Source: an uncultured Ruminococcus sp.
GTDB taxonomy: Bacteria > Bacillota > Clostridia > Oscillospirales > Acutalibacteraceae
DNA length: 12,275 nt
Assembly (NCBI GenBank): GCA_902803035.1
Contig: CADCON010000072.1
Span: forward strand, 1 to 12,275
Reading direction: 5' to 3'
Positions 1 through 6,410 of the stretch are shown here, piece by piece. The translations under genes were made by a program, and so were the position numbers. Position 1 is the first letter of the stretch. Every line of letters starts with the position of its first letter. The notes below the pieces were generated by a model. It worked only from the letters and a program-made list of their open reading frames with translations. It ran no database searches and was not told the origin of the DNA.

Positions 1-150
1 AAGCGAGCGAACGCGAGCGTTACATTCCAGCGGCTCCGCCGCTCATTCACTCCACACTCCACACTCCACACTCCACACTTTTAATACGCTCCACACTCCA
101 CACTCCACACTCTTAATACGCTCCACGCTCCAAACTCCACACTCTAAAGA
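1..150. repeat. Dispersed intergenic repeat, copy A, with ACTCCAC tandem tract
   Basis: The element opens with the head AGCGAGCGAACGCGAGCGT (2-20), then a 6-bp hairpin AGCGGC-tcc-GCCGCT (29-43), then four and a half perfect ACTCCAC heptamers (49-79). A second, less regular heptamer block with two TTAATACGCTCCAC units runs to about 150. Positions 1-79 match 6309-6387 (copy C) at 74 of 79 bases. It lies just past the typA stop codon, with the tract end facing typA. The left end may extend beyond the window. Function unknown; it is not coding. Confidence 0.85.
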
Positions 151-160
151 AGCTCCACGC

Positions 161-1987
161 TTATTTGCTCTTGCTCCAGGCCTTCATGCGAAGGGCTTTG
201 TCGAGAATGACCTTTCGCATACGGATGGAATGGGGGGTGACCTCGACCAATTCGTCGTCGGCGATGAATTCAAGGCACTGTTCAAGGCTGAGGACGGTGT
301 GAGGAACAAGGCGGAGGGCCTCGTCAGAACCGGCGGCGCGGGTATTGGTGACGTGCTTTTTCTTGCAGACGTTGACCACAATATCCTCCGATTTAGGGGA
401 GGCACCGACGATCATGCCCTCGTAGACCTCGGTGTTGGGGCCAATGAACATTCTGCCGCGCTCCTGGGAATTCCAAAGGCCGTAAGCGGTGGCCTCGCCG
501 GTTTCGTGAGCGATCAGGCTGCCCTGCTGGCGGACGACGATATCGCCCTTGTAAGGCTCATAGCCGTCGAAGACATGATTCATAATGCCGTTGCCGTTGG
601 TATCGGTGAGGAATTCGGAGCGGTAACCCATGAGACCGCGTGCGGGAATGCGGAATTCGAGGTGGGTCATACCGCTCTCGCGCGCGTCCATATTGACCAT
701 TTCAGCCTTGCGTGTACCGAGCTTTTCCATGACCGCGCCGACATAATCCTGCGGGACCTCGATCATGAGAAGCTCGATAGGCTCGCACTTTTTGCCGTTG
801 ATTTCCTTGTAGATAACCTGCGGGCGGGAAACCTGAAATTCAAAATTCTGGCGGCGCATGGTTTCGATGAGGATAGAGAGATGCAGTTCCCCGCGTCCGG
901 ACACCTTGAAGCAGTCGGTGGAATCGGTTTCCTCCACGCGCATAGCGACATTGGTTTCGACTTCCTTAAAGAGGCGGTCGCGGATATTGCGGCTGGTGAC
1001 ATATTTTCCCTCGCGGCCGGCGAAGGGGGAATTGTTGACCATAAACATCATAGAAACGGTGGGCTCGTCAATTTTGATGAAGGGGAGCGGCTCGACGCAT
1101 TCAGGATCGCAGGCGGTCTCGCCGATATTGAGATCAGTCAATCCGGAAACGGAAATAATATCGCCGACCGACGCGCATTCGGATTCGACCCTTCGCAGCC
1201 CCTCGAACTGATAGAGTCTGCCGATTCTGACATTCTGCACAGTGCCGTCGGAATGGCAGAGGACGAGCGGCTGACCGGCGCGGACGACGCCGCGTTCAAC
1301 GCGCCCCACGCCGATGCGCCCGACATAATCATCGTAGTCGATATTGGAGAAAAGCACCTGGGTAGGCCCATCCGCGTCGCCGACGGGCGCGGGAATCTCG
1401 CTGAGAATGGTTTCAAAGAGGGCCTTCATATCGGAGCCCATATGGTCAGGGTCAAGGGAAGAATACCCATCGCGGCCGGAAGCGTAGACGACGGGGAAAT
1501 CGAGCTGATCCTCATTGGCGCCGAGGTCGATGAAGAGGTCAAGAATTTCGTCGATCACCTCCGCGGGGCGGGCGCCGGGGCGGTCGATCTTGTTAATGAC
1601 GACAATAGGCTTCTTGCCGAGAGCGAGAGCCTTTTTGAGGACGAAGCGGGTCTGGGGCATACAACCCTCAAAGGCGTCCACGAGCAGGAGAATCCCGTCC
1701 ACCATCATAAGGATGCGTTCGACCTCGCCGCCGAAATCGGCGTGGCCGGGGGTGTCAATGATATTGATTTTGACGCCCTTGTATTCGACAGCGGTCTGCT
1801 TGGAGAGGATGGTAATGCCCCTCTCGCGTTCGAGGTCATTGGAATCCATCACGCGGTCAGCGACGGCTTCATTTTCGCGGAAGATACCGCTCTGACGGAG
1901 GAGCTGATCGACGAGGGTAGTCTTGCCGTGGTCGACGTGAGCGACAATAGCGATGTTTCTGAGTCTTTGCTGTGAAGATACGGCCAT
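161..1987 (-). CDS. typA: Ribosome-associated GTPase TypA/BipA
   Basis: A 608-residue translational GTPase, the usual length for TypA/BipA. This EF-G/LepA-like factor binds the 70S ribosome, helps 50S assembly and supports growth under cold or stress. Visible G motifs are AHVDHGKTTL (16-25, G1), RGITI (56-60, G2), DTPGH (78-82, G3) and NKID (132-135, G4). EF-G-like domains II, III and V follow, and then the TypA-specific C-terminal domain ending in the ELVEVTPHSIRMRK region. The ATG at 1987 follows an AGAGG ribosome-binding site on the minus strand (about 1996-2001) at normal spacing. TAA stop at 161-163. The gene is transcribed alone and leftward, divergent from phoH. The family call is certain; the stress role is family knowledge. 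Confidence 0.97.
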   Translation of the reverse strand: MAVSSQQRLRNIAIVAHVDHGKTTLVDQLLRQSGIFRENEAVADRVMDSNDLERERGITILSKQTAVEYKGVKINIIDTPGHADFGGEVERILMMVDGILLLVDAFEGCMPQTRFVLKKALALGKKPIVVINKIDRPGARPAEVIDEILDLFIDLGANEDQLDFPVVYASGRDGYSSLDPDHMGSDMKALFETILSEIPAPVGDADGPTQVLFSNIDYDDYVGRIGVGRVERGVVRAGQPLVLCHSDGTVQNVRIGRLYQFEGLRRVESECASVGDIISVSGLTDLNIGETACDPECVEPLPFIKIDEPTVSMMFMVNNSPFAGREGKYVTSRNIRDRLFKEVETNVAMRVEETDSTDCFKVSGRGELHLSILIETMRRQNFEFQVSRPQVIYKEINGKKCEPIELLMIEVPQDYVGAVMEKLGTRKAEMVNMDARESGMTHLEFRIPARGLMGYRSEFLTDTNGNGIMNHVFDGYEPYKGDIVVRQQGSLIAHETGEATAYGLWNSQERGRMFIGPNTEVYEGMIVGASPKSEDIVVNVCKKKHVTNTRAAGSDEALRLVPHTVLSLEQCLEFIADDELVEVTPHSIRMRKVILDKALRMKAWSKSK

Positions 1988-2022
1988 AGAAAAATACCTC
2001 TTTTGTAAAAATGACTGACAGC

Positions 2023-2094
2023 CCTCCCGAAAAGGGAGGCGGCTGTAGAATCGGCTTCCCGCGATCCGGAAAGATTTCCGATCGCCCGAAAGCC
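2023..2094 (-). promoter_or_regulatory. Structured 5' leader of typA (two hairpins)
   Basis: Between the proposed typA promoter and its ribosome-binding site are two stem-loops. The larger (2053-2094) pairs GGCTT with AAGCC, then after a small internal loop GCGAT with ATCGC, and CGGAAA with TTTCCG, with one bulged C. The smaller (2023-2039) is CCTCCC-gaaaa-GGGAGG. No T-run follows on the minus strand, so neither looks like a finished terminator. In the mRNA the CCUC of the smaller stem could also pair with the GAGG of the ribosome-binding site. A cis-regulatory role is inference. Confidence 0.5.
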
Positions 2095-2123
2095 AGCGAA
2101 GCGCGATTCAATCCATACACAAT

Positions 2124-2152
2124 AATATAGCACATCTTTCCGGCATTTGGAA
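2124..2152 (-). promoter_or_regulatory. Candidate typA promoter
   Basis: On the minus strand an extended -10, TGC-TATATT (hexamer 2124-2129), is preceded at 17 bp by a weak -35, TTCCAA (2147-2152). Transcription would start near 2117, giving a leader of about 130 nt. The -35 is poor, so the call rests on the extended -10. Confidence 0.4.
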
Positions 2153-2297
2153 CCACCGGAGGAGAAAAGGGAATGAAGAAATACAAGGGCGACTCTTAAA
2201 ACATTTTGTCGAAAATAGCAGGAGGAAAGGGGCGGAAGCGGGGGGATGAAATTTTATACATCGTAAAATTTTCAGGAAAAAAGCGTGCGAAAGAGGA

Positions 2298-2353
2298 GAA
2301 AATGTAAAAAAATATGAAAAAATTCTAAAAATTTGCGAAAATTTAAAAAAAAA
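2298..2353. promoter_or_regulatory. Phased A-tracts upstream of the phoH promoter
   Basis: Six runs of four or more A are centred near 2300, 2309, 2319, 2329, 2339 and 2349, about 10 bp apart and on one face of the helix. The last ends 2 bp before the -35 at 2356. Phased A-tracts are known to bend DNA and can act as UP elements for the RNA polymerase alpha subunit. Upstream there is also an AT palindrome AAATTTTA-N7-TAAAATTT (2249-2271). Confidence 0.6.
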
Positions 2354-2355
2354 TA

Positions 2356-2384
2356 GTGACTATTTTAAAAAGCTGTGATATAAT
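2356..2384 (+). promoter_or_regulatory. phoH promoter with palindrome over the -35
   Basis: GTGACT (2356-2361) lies 17 bp before an extended -10, TGA-TATAAT (hexamer 2379-2384). Transcription should start near 2391. A 7-bp inverted repeat AAAATAG-TGA-CTATTTT (2350-2366) covers the -35, so a repressor could compete with polymerase there. The hexamers are seen; regulation is inference. Confidence 0.7.
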
Positions 2385-2428
2385 AAATTAGTAAATGTGA
2401 TGATTATATTCCATCGAAGGTAAATATT

Positions 2429-2491
2429 ATGCAGACTTTTCGCTCAGTCGGCACAGTTTGCCTGTCGATGAAATATGATCGGTCACATTGA
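2429..2491 (+). CDS. Possible 20-codon leader ORF upstream of phoH
   Basis: An ATG at 2429 follows GAAGG (2417-2421) at 7 nt and opens a 20-codon frame ending in TGA at 2489-2491, within the proposed phoH leader and 31 nt before the preferred phoH start. The peptide MQTFRSVGTVCLSMKYDRSH has no recognised motif and no run of one amino acid. It may be chance. If translated, it would deliver ribosomes close to the phoH ribosome-binding site. Confidence 0.2.
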   Translation: MQTFRSVGTVCLSMKYDRSH

Positions 2492-2522
2492 AGCGACGCA
2501 AAGCGAGAGGAGTCCTCAGGCA

Positions 2523-3497
2523 TTGTACGAAGAAACCGTGCAGATAGACAGACTGGAAACCGTAGTAAGTCTTTTCGGAAGCTGTGACGAAAACATCCGG
2601 CTGCTGGAGAAGACATTTCACGTCAATGTGGTAGCGCGCGGCCCGGAGCTGAAGGTAACGGGCGAAGAAAGCGACGTACGGAAAGCGGTGCGCGCGATAG
2701 GAGCGATGCTGACGCAGCTCAGGCGTGGAGAGAGCCTGACCGGGCAGTCTGTGAGATACTGCCTGTCGCTGGTAGAGGACAATCTGGAGGAGCGGCTGGA
2801 GCAGCTGCCGGACGAATGCGTGTGCATCACGTCAAAAGGCAAGCCGGTGCGGCCGAAGACGATCGGGCAGAAGAATTACACAGACGCGATAGCGGGGCAC
2901 ACGATCACCTTCGGGGTAGGGCCGGCGGGAACAGGCAAGACATATCTGGCGGTAGCGATGGCGGTAGCCGCGCTGCGCCGCGGGGAGACGGACAGGATCA
3001 TACTGACGCGCCCGGCGGTGGAAGCGGGGGAGAAGCTGGGCTTCCTGCCGGGAGATCTGCAATCGAAGATAGACCCATACCTGCGGCCGCTGTACGACGC
3101 GCTGTATGATATGCTGGGAGCGGAGAGCTGCCAGCGGCACTTAGAGCGCGGAACGATCGAGGTAGCGCCGCTGGCGTACATGAGGGGACGGACGCTGGAC
3201 GACAGCTTCATCATACTGGACGAAGCGCAGAACACGTCGCGTGAGCAGATGAAGATGTTCCTGACGCGGCTTGGCTTCCGCTCAAAGATGGTGATCAACG
3301 GCGACATCACGCAGATAGACCTGCCGGACGGGAAGAAATCGGGTCTGCCGCAGGTAATCCGGATACTGAGCGGGATAGAGGACATAGCGGTAGTGAGATT
3401 TGACAACCGGGACGTAGTGCGTCATAAGCTGGTGCAGGACATCATCAAAGCGTATGAAAAAAGCGAAAAAGCCGGAATAAGAAAAAAGCAGCCGTAA
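2523..3497 (+). CDS. phoH: PhoH family protein (PhoL/YbeZ-like ATPase)
   Basis: An RNA-associated P-loop ATPase of the PhoH/YbeZ family. YbeZ binds YbeY and is linked to rRNA maturation. From a TTG start the protein has 324 residues, normal for the family. It has a KH-like N-terminal part (DENIRLLEK), Walker A GPAGTGKT (about 133-140), RPAVEAGEKLGFLPGDL, and Walker B FIILDEAQN (about 229-237). I prefer TTG 2523 because AGAGGAG (2506-2512) lies 10 nt upstream. The in-frame ATG at 2475 would add 16 residues but has no ribosome-binding site. ybeY follows on the same strand after repeat B, the usual phoH-ybeY-dgkA order of Bacillota. The family is certain, the start less so. Confidence 0.93.
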   Translation: MYEETVQIDRLETVVSLFGSCDENIRLLEKTFHVNVVARGPELKVTGEESDVRKAVRAIGAMLTQLRRGESLTGQSVRYCLSLVEDNLEERLEQLPDECVCITSKGKPVRPKTIGQKNYTDAIAGHTITFGVGPAGTGKTYLAVAMAVAALRRGETDRIILTRPAVEAGEKLGFLPGDLQSKIDPYLRPLYDALYDMLGAESCQRHLERGTIEVAPLAYMRGRTLDDSFIILDEAQNTSREQMKMFLTRLGFRSKMVINGDITQIDLPDGKKSGLPQVIRILSGIEDIAVVRFDNRDVVRHKLVQDIIKAYEKSEKAGIRKKQP

Positions 3498-3546
3498 CAG
3501 GCGATAGTAAAGGCAAAGAAATAAAGAAAAAGCAAAGCGCGTAATC

Positions 3547-3703
3547 AGCGAGCGAATGCGAGCGTGGGGTGCAGGGGACTGGTTCCCTGCCGGGTGCAGG
3601 GCAGGGCCCTGCCGGGGCGGCGGGGCAGCGCCCCGCGAGGGAGGCGAAGCCGACCGGGCAAGATGCGCCCCGAGAAGCAATTGACCCGGGCGAATAGAGA
3701 AAA
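3547..3703 (+). repeat. Dispersed intergenic repeat, copy B (GC-rich hairpin body)
   Basis: The 344-bp gap between phoH and ybeY is filled mainly by this element. It begins with the head AGCGAGCGAATGCGAGCGT and shares its first 24 bases exactly with copy D (8276-8299). The body has hairpins GCAGGG-N8-CCCTGC (3571-3590), a GCAGGGCCCTGC palindrome (3601-3612) and GCGGGGC-agc-GCCCCGC (3620-3636), then GAGGCGAAG, ending at ATAGAGAAAA (3694-3703). A purine-rich AAAG-type stretch (3498-3546) precedes it, as in D. There is no T-run, so it is not a standard terminator. The open frames inside it are not coding. Confidence 0.85.
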
Positions 3704-3841
3704 ATCCGCGTTCAACGATCTGCCTTGCTCCCGATCGGAGGAAAACACATCGTTTTCAAAATCCGCCCGCCCCGATTGCAATCATCAATTACGTCGGACA
3801 ATCACTTAAGCAACCATGATATAAGGAGGCAACAGAAGAAA

Positions 3842-4357
3842 ATGGACAGAACAAAGGTCATCATTGAGGACCGGCAGAAGGCGGTCAAGATTCCGACAGG
3901 CATCAGGCTTCTGATCAGGAGATGCTGCAACGCGGTGCTTCAGATGGAGCAGATACCGGGATCATGCGAGGTATGCGTATCATTTGTAGACACAGAGGAA
4001 ATCAGGCAGCTGAACGCCCGGTTCCGCAACAGGGACGAAGTGACGGATGTGCTGTCATTCCCGCTGGGAATTGACGGGAATTACGACGTGAACCCCGCGA
4101 CAGGCGCGAAGCAGCTGGGAGACATCGTGCTGTGTATGCCGGTAGCGGTAGAGCAGGCGAAGAAATACGGGCATTCGTTCCAGCGCGAGGTCGGGTATCT
4201 GACGGCGCATTCGATGCTGCACCTGCTGGGATACGACCACGAGCAAGGCGGGATAGAAGCGGTGAGAATGCGCGAGAAGGAAGAAGCGGTCATGACGTCG
4301 CTGGGACTTCCGCGCGATTCAAGCTTCATCGGCAATCCCGACGAGCTGCCGGGCTGA
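3842..4357 (+). CDS. ybeY: Endoribonuclease YbeY (rRNA maturation factor)
   Basis: A 171-residue zinc-dependent endoribonuclease that acts in 16S rRNA 3' end processing and ribosome quality control. The signature HSMLHLLGYDH near residue 125 gives the three zinc-binding histidines (H-x3-H-x5-H). The upstream block DVLSFPLG and GDIVLC are also typical. ATG 3842 is chosen because a perfect AAGGAGG (3823-3829) precedes it at 12 nt. A longer in-frame reading from TTG 3725 would add 39 residues unlike any YbeY N-terminus. dgkA starts 20 nt after the stop, so the two are probably one transcript. No separate promoter is evident between repeat B and the start. Confidence 0.97.
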   Translation: MDRTKVIIEDRQKAVKIPTGIRLLIRRCCNAVLQMEQIPGSCEVCVSFVDTEEIRQLNARFRNRDEVTDVLSFPLGIDGNYDVNPATGAKQLGDIVLCMPVAVEQAKKYGHSFQREVGYLTAHSMLHLLGYDHEQGGIEAVRMREKEEAVMTSLGLPRDSSFIGNPDELPG

Positions 4358-4377
4358 GGCGACAGCGGAAGGAAGAC

Positions 4378-4833
4378 ATGAGAAAATTTTTAAAGGGATT
4401 TGTCTACGCGTGGCGGGGACTGATCACCTGCGTCAAGGAGGAACGCAACTTCCGATTTCATCTGGTGGTTGCGTTTCATCTTTTTGTGTACCTTCCGTTT
4501 TTCGTGCTGACGAGGGCGGAGGTCTGCGAAATAATCATCCTCTGCGGGCTGGTGATCGCCGCGGAAGCGATGAACAGCGCGACGGAGCGGGCGGTAGACG
4601 CGACGGGGCGGCATAACGCGGCGGCGGGCGCGGCCAAGGACGTAGCGGCGGGCGCGGTGCTGACGCTGGCGATCACGGCGGCGGTGTGCGGGGTGAAGCT
4701 GCTGTGGCAGCCGGCGGCGTTCCGTGCGATAGCGGCATTTTACATCAGACGCCCGTGGGCGGCGATTCTCCAGGGAATCGCGGCAGCCGGCGGGGTTGAA
4801 TTCATTAATGGAAGGCGGCGGGGGAGCCGCTGA
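4378..4833 (+). CDS. dgkA: Diacylglycerol/undecaprenol kinase (DgkA family)
   Basis: A small integral membrane kinase of 151 residues. Gram-positive members phosphorylate undecaprenol to recycle the lipid carrier of wall and polysaccharide synthesis. Family motifs are ERNFRFHL (22-29), EAMNSATERAVD (63-74, matching E-x-x-N-x-x-x-E-x-x-x-D) and AAKDVAAGAV (85-94). Three hydrophobic segments lie near 28-45, 49-66 and 91-110. The last 40 residues (QPAAFRAI to the basic RRRGSR end) extend past the usual core and may form a further amphipathic segment. ATG 4378 follows AAGGA (4369-4373); longer readings from 4132 overlap ybeY and are artefacts. Which lipid is used cannot be read from the sequence. 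Confidence 0.92.
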   Translation: MRKFLKGFVYAWRGLITCVKEERNFRFHLVVAFHLFVYLPFFVLTRAEVCEIIILCGLVIAAEAMNSATERAVDATGRHNAAAGAAKDVAAGAVLTLAITAAVCGVKLLWQPAAFRAIAAFYIRRPWAAILQGIAAAGGVEFINGRRRGSR

Positions 4834-4850
4834 GAAAAGGAGTGGCAGGA

Positions 4851-5324
4851 ATGACAGCATCAGCAATCCGCGTGCGGGCGGCGTGGCTGATCATCGCGGC
4901 GGCGTTTGTTCTGAATGTCTGCGGGTGTGAGCGTGCGGGAAGGACGGAGAGTCTGCCGCCGCCGGAAGCGGACTATTCGGCGATACCGTACCCGATGGAA
5001 ACGCGGGAGCTGGAGGAATGGTTTCCGGGCGCGGAAGAAATCGAGCGTGCGTACTGGAAATCGGCCGGCGGCACAGCGGAAACCTTCACGCTGTCGGGCT
5101 TTCTGATCGTGGAGGAAACAGGGATAAAGGAAGGCGAAGGGTACAGGGACGTGAGCTACCCGGAATTTCCGGAGGGCATTGACCCGTTCATCACGGGGCT
5201 GAAGGACTTTGACTGGCGGTCATATACATCCGTGGCGGAAAGGCTGCTGTGGGACCGCTTCGAAGGGGAGGTGCTGGTAGACAAGGGGCAGCGTCTCTAC
5301 TACCTGAACGTGCGCGCAAGATGA
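4851..5324 (+). CDS. Uncharacterised lipoprotein
   Basis: Not recognised. ATG 4851 lies 8 nt after AAGGAG (4837-4842); the in-frame GTG at 4842 overlaps that site and is unlikely. The 158-residue product begins with a basic N-region (IRVRAAW), a hydrophobic stretch LIIAAAFVLNV and a lipobox ending VCGC, with C26 the likely lipidated residue (C24 is a second option). The mature part is acidic and aromatic-rich, with WFPGAEE, FTLSGF, DFDWRSY and LLWDRFEGEVLVDKGQRLYYL segments, and no catalytic motif that I can name. It starts 17 nt after dgkA and probably belongs to the same transcript. The terminator at 5357-5406 would end that operon. Confidence 0.8.
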   Translation: MTASAIRVRAAWLIIAAAFVLNVCGCERAGRTESLPPPEADYSAIPYPMETRELEEWFPGAEEIERAYWKSAGGTAETFTLSGFLIVEETGIKEGEGYRDVSYPEFPEGIDPFITGLKDFDWRSYTSVAERLLWDRFEGEVLVDKGQRLYYLNVRAR

Positions 5325-5356
5325 ATCCATTTCAAAATAATATAAAAACGCAGAAT

Positions 5357-5406
5357 CCGCGCGTTTCCGGCGCAGTCGAATGACCGGGAGCGCGCGGAAT
5401 TATTTT
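5357..5406 (+). terminator. Rho-independent terminator after the lipoprotein gene
   Basis: CCGCGCG (5357-5363) pairs with CGCGCGG (5391-5397). An inner CCGG/CCGG helix (5367-5370 with 5384-5387) stacks inside it. The T-rich stretch TTATTTT (5400-5406) follows. The U-tract is broken by one A, so efficiency is uncertain. Position, 32 nt past the stop, fits the end of the phoH-ybeY-dgkA group. Confidence 0.6.
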
Positions 5407-5517
5407 CCGGTAAGGAAACGCGGCGGCGGCGTGTATATAAACCGCCGGCGTGGCATACTGAATGTGAGCGGAAAGAGAGAAAAAAGGCAAAAATCCCCCA
5501 AAAAGCGGAATTAGCAC

Positions 5518-5546
5518 TTGACAAACGCGGAAACCTCCTGTATAAT
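5518..5546 (+). promoter_or_regulatory. Consensus sigma-A promoter of the Crp-family gene
   Basis: TTGACA (5518-5523) and TATAAT (5541-5546) are both perfect consensus hexamers at the ideal 17-bp spacing. Transcription should begin near 5553. A promoter this strong for a regulator suggests it is normally held down, which fits the palindrome right after it. Confidence 0.92.
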
Positions 5547-5552
5547 CCAATA

Positions 5553-5576
5553 AAAGTGTATTAAATGATACACTTT
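5553..5576. promoter_or_regulatory. Probable operator at the Crp-family promoter
   Basis: A perfect 9-bp inverted repeat AAAGTGTAT-N6-ATACACTTT sits at about +1 to +24. The N6 spacing and TGT...ACA half-sites match the layout of Crp/Fnr-family sites (E. coli CRP: TGTGA-N6-TCACA), though the inner bases differ. Its position would block initiation or early elongation, so negative autoregulation by the next gene's product is the likely reading. As RNA it could also form a 9-bp hairpin in the leader. Confidence 0.75.
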
Positions 5577-5616
5577 AAAGAAGTGGAGAAAGGAAAGCGC
5601 AGGGAGGCGAAGGCGC

Positions 5617-6303
5617 ATGAAGCAATCGGAGCTAAGCCAGGCGGAATGGAGCGAAGCGGCGGACTGCGTGGTGTTTTCAGGGTGTGAAGAGAGCGTCATC
5701 CGCGGATTTCTGGAGACGTCGGGCGTGAAAGGACTGAGCCTGACAGGCGGCGAAGCGATTCCGCAGGAGGTGAGAGCGGGACACTGGGGCGTGGTGCTGA
5801 CAGGTTCGCTGCGAATCTACACAGGGAGCGCCGGGGAAACGATGCTGCTGAATGTAGTCAGCGCGGGGCAGCCGTTTGACATAGCGTCGCTGGCGGGCTG
5901 CGGAAGCGGGCCGGTGAATTCAGAGATACGAGCGGCGGGCAAATGCCGGGTCGCGCTGATAGGAGCGATAGATCCGGCGAAGCTGATGAAGGAATACCCG
6001 GAAGCGGCAGCGGGCTGCATGAAATACCTGTGCGGGAGGATCGGGTTTCTGAACCGGCGGATTCACACGCTGTCGAGAAGCACAGCGGAGAGGAAGCTGG
6101 CGGACTACCTGCTGGGGGAATTTGAAGCGGAGGACAGCCGCGCGGTAGTGAGGATCCGGAGCTGTTCGGAGCTGGCGGTGCGGGTGAATCTGTCTCGCGC
6201 GTCGCTGTACCGGGCATTGGGGACACTGGAAAGCGCGGGTGTGATTGTCCGGAGCGGCAGGCACATCGAGCTGACGGATATCCCCGCCCTCCAGCGATTC
6301 TGA
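5617..6303 (+). CDS. Crp/Fnr-family transcriptional regulator
   Basis: A 228-residue protein with the Crp/Fnr plan: an N-terminal beta-roll sensor domain (about 15-125), a dimerisation helix (about 130-165) and a C-terminal winged helix. The helix-turn-helix is SELAVRVNLSRASLYRALGT (about 184-203), followed by the wing GVIVRSGRHIEL. The sensor lacks the canonical cAMP pocket (FGE and R-[ST]-A elements are replaced by FDIASLAG), so the ligand is probably not cAMP. No FNR-type cysteine cluster is at the N-terminus. ATG 5617 follows GGGAGG (5602-5607) at 9 nt. It directly precedes an ABC importer with only repeat C between them, so it probably regulates that importer. Target and ligand are unknown. 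Confidence 0.9.
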   Translation: MKQSELSQAEWSEAADCVVFSGCEESVIRGFLETSGVKGLSLTGGEAIPQEVRAGHWGVVLTGSLRIYTGSAGETMLLNVVSAGQPFDIASLAGCGSGPVNSEIRAAGKCRVALIGAIDPAKLMKEYPEAAAGCMKYLCGRIGFLNRRIHTLSRSTAERKLADYLLGEFEAEDSRAVVRIRSCSELAVRVNLSRASLYRALGTLESAGVIVRSGRHIELTDIPALQRF

Positions 6304-6308
6304 AAAAG

Positions 6309-6387
6309 AAGCGGACGAACGCGGGCGTTATATTCCAGCGGCTCCGCCGCTCCTTCACTCCACACTCCACACTCCACACTCCACACT
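6309..6387 (+). repeat. Dispersed intergenic repeat, copy C (heptamer body)
   Basis: This is 74/79 identical to 1-79. It has a degenerate head (6310-6328), the hairpin AGCGGC-tcc-GCCGCT (6337-6351) and four and a half ACTCCAC units (6357-6387). It begins 6 nt after the regulator's stop codon and ends 7 nt before the ribosome-binding site of the binding-protein gene, so it makes up nearly the whole 107-bp gap. I see no promoter within it, which suggests that the ABC genes are read from the regulator's promoter. Confidence 0.88.
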
Positions 6388-6410
6388 ATAAATGAAAGGG
6401 GTTTTCAGCA

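Noticed and set aside
49..150. CRISPR array in the ACTCCAC tract
   Set aside because: The unit is a 7-bp tandem repeat without unique spacers, and no cas gene is near.
230..1975. A 581-codon open frame on the + strand over typA
   Set aside because: It is antisense to typA codon for codon, has no family motifs or ribosome-binding site, and arises from GC-rich codon use in the real gene.
3564..3809. Open frames inside repeats B and D
   Set aside because: They are Arg/Gly-rich readings of GC-rich hairpins, with no ribosome-binding site and no shared frame between the two copies.
3820..3825. TGA-TATAAG as an extended -10 for ybeY
   Set aside because: It overlaps the ribosome-binding site, so a transcript starting there would lack it; no -35 partner at 17 bp.
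3725..3841. A longer N-terminus for YbeY from TTG 3725
   Set aside because: No ribosome-binding site, an N-terminal extension unlike the family, and a perfect AAGGAGG placed for ATG 3842.
4132..4377. A longer N-terminus for the DgkA protein
   Set aside because: It overlaps ybeY in another frame and reads as a low-complexity Arg/Ala stretch; ATG 4378 has its own ribosome-binding site.
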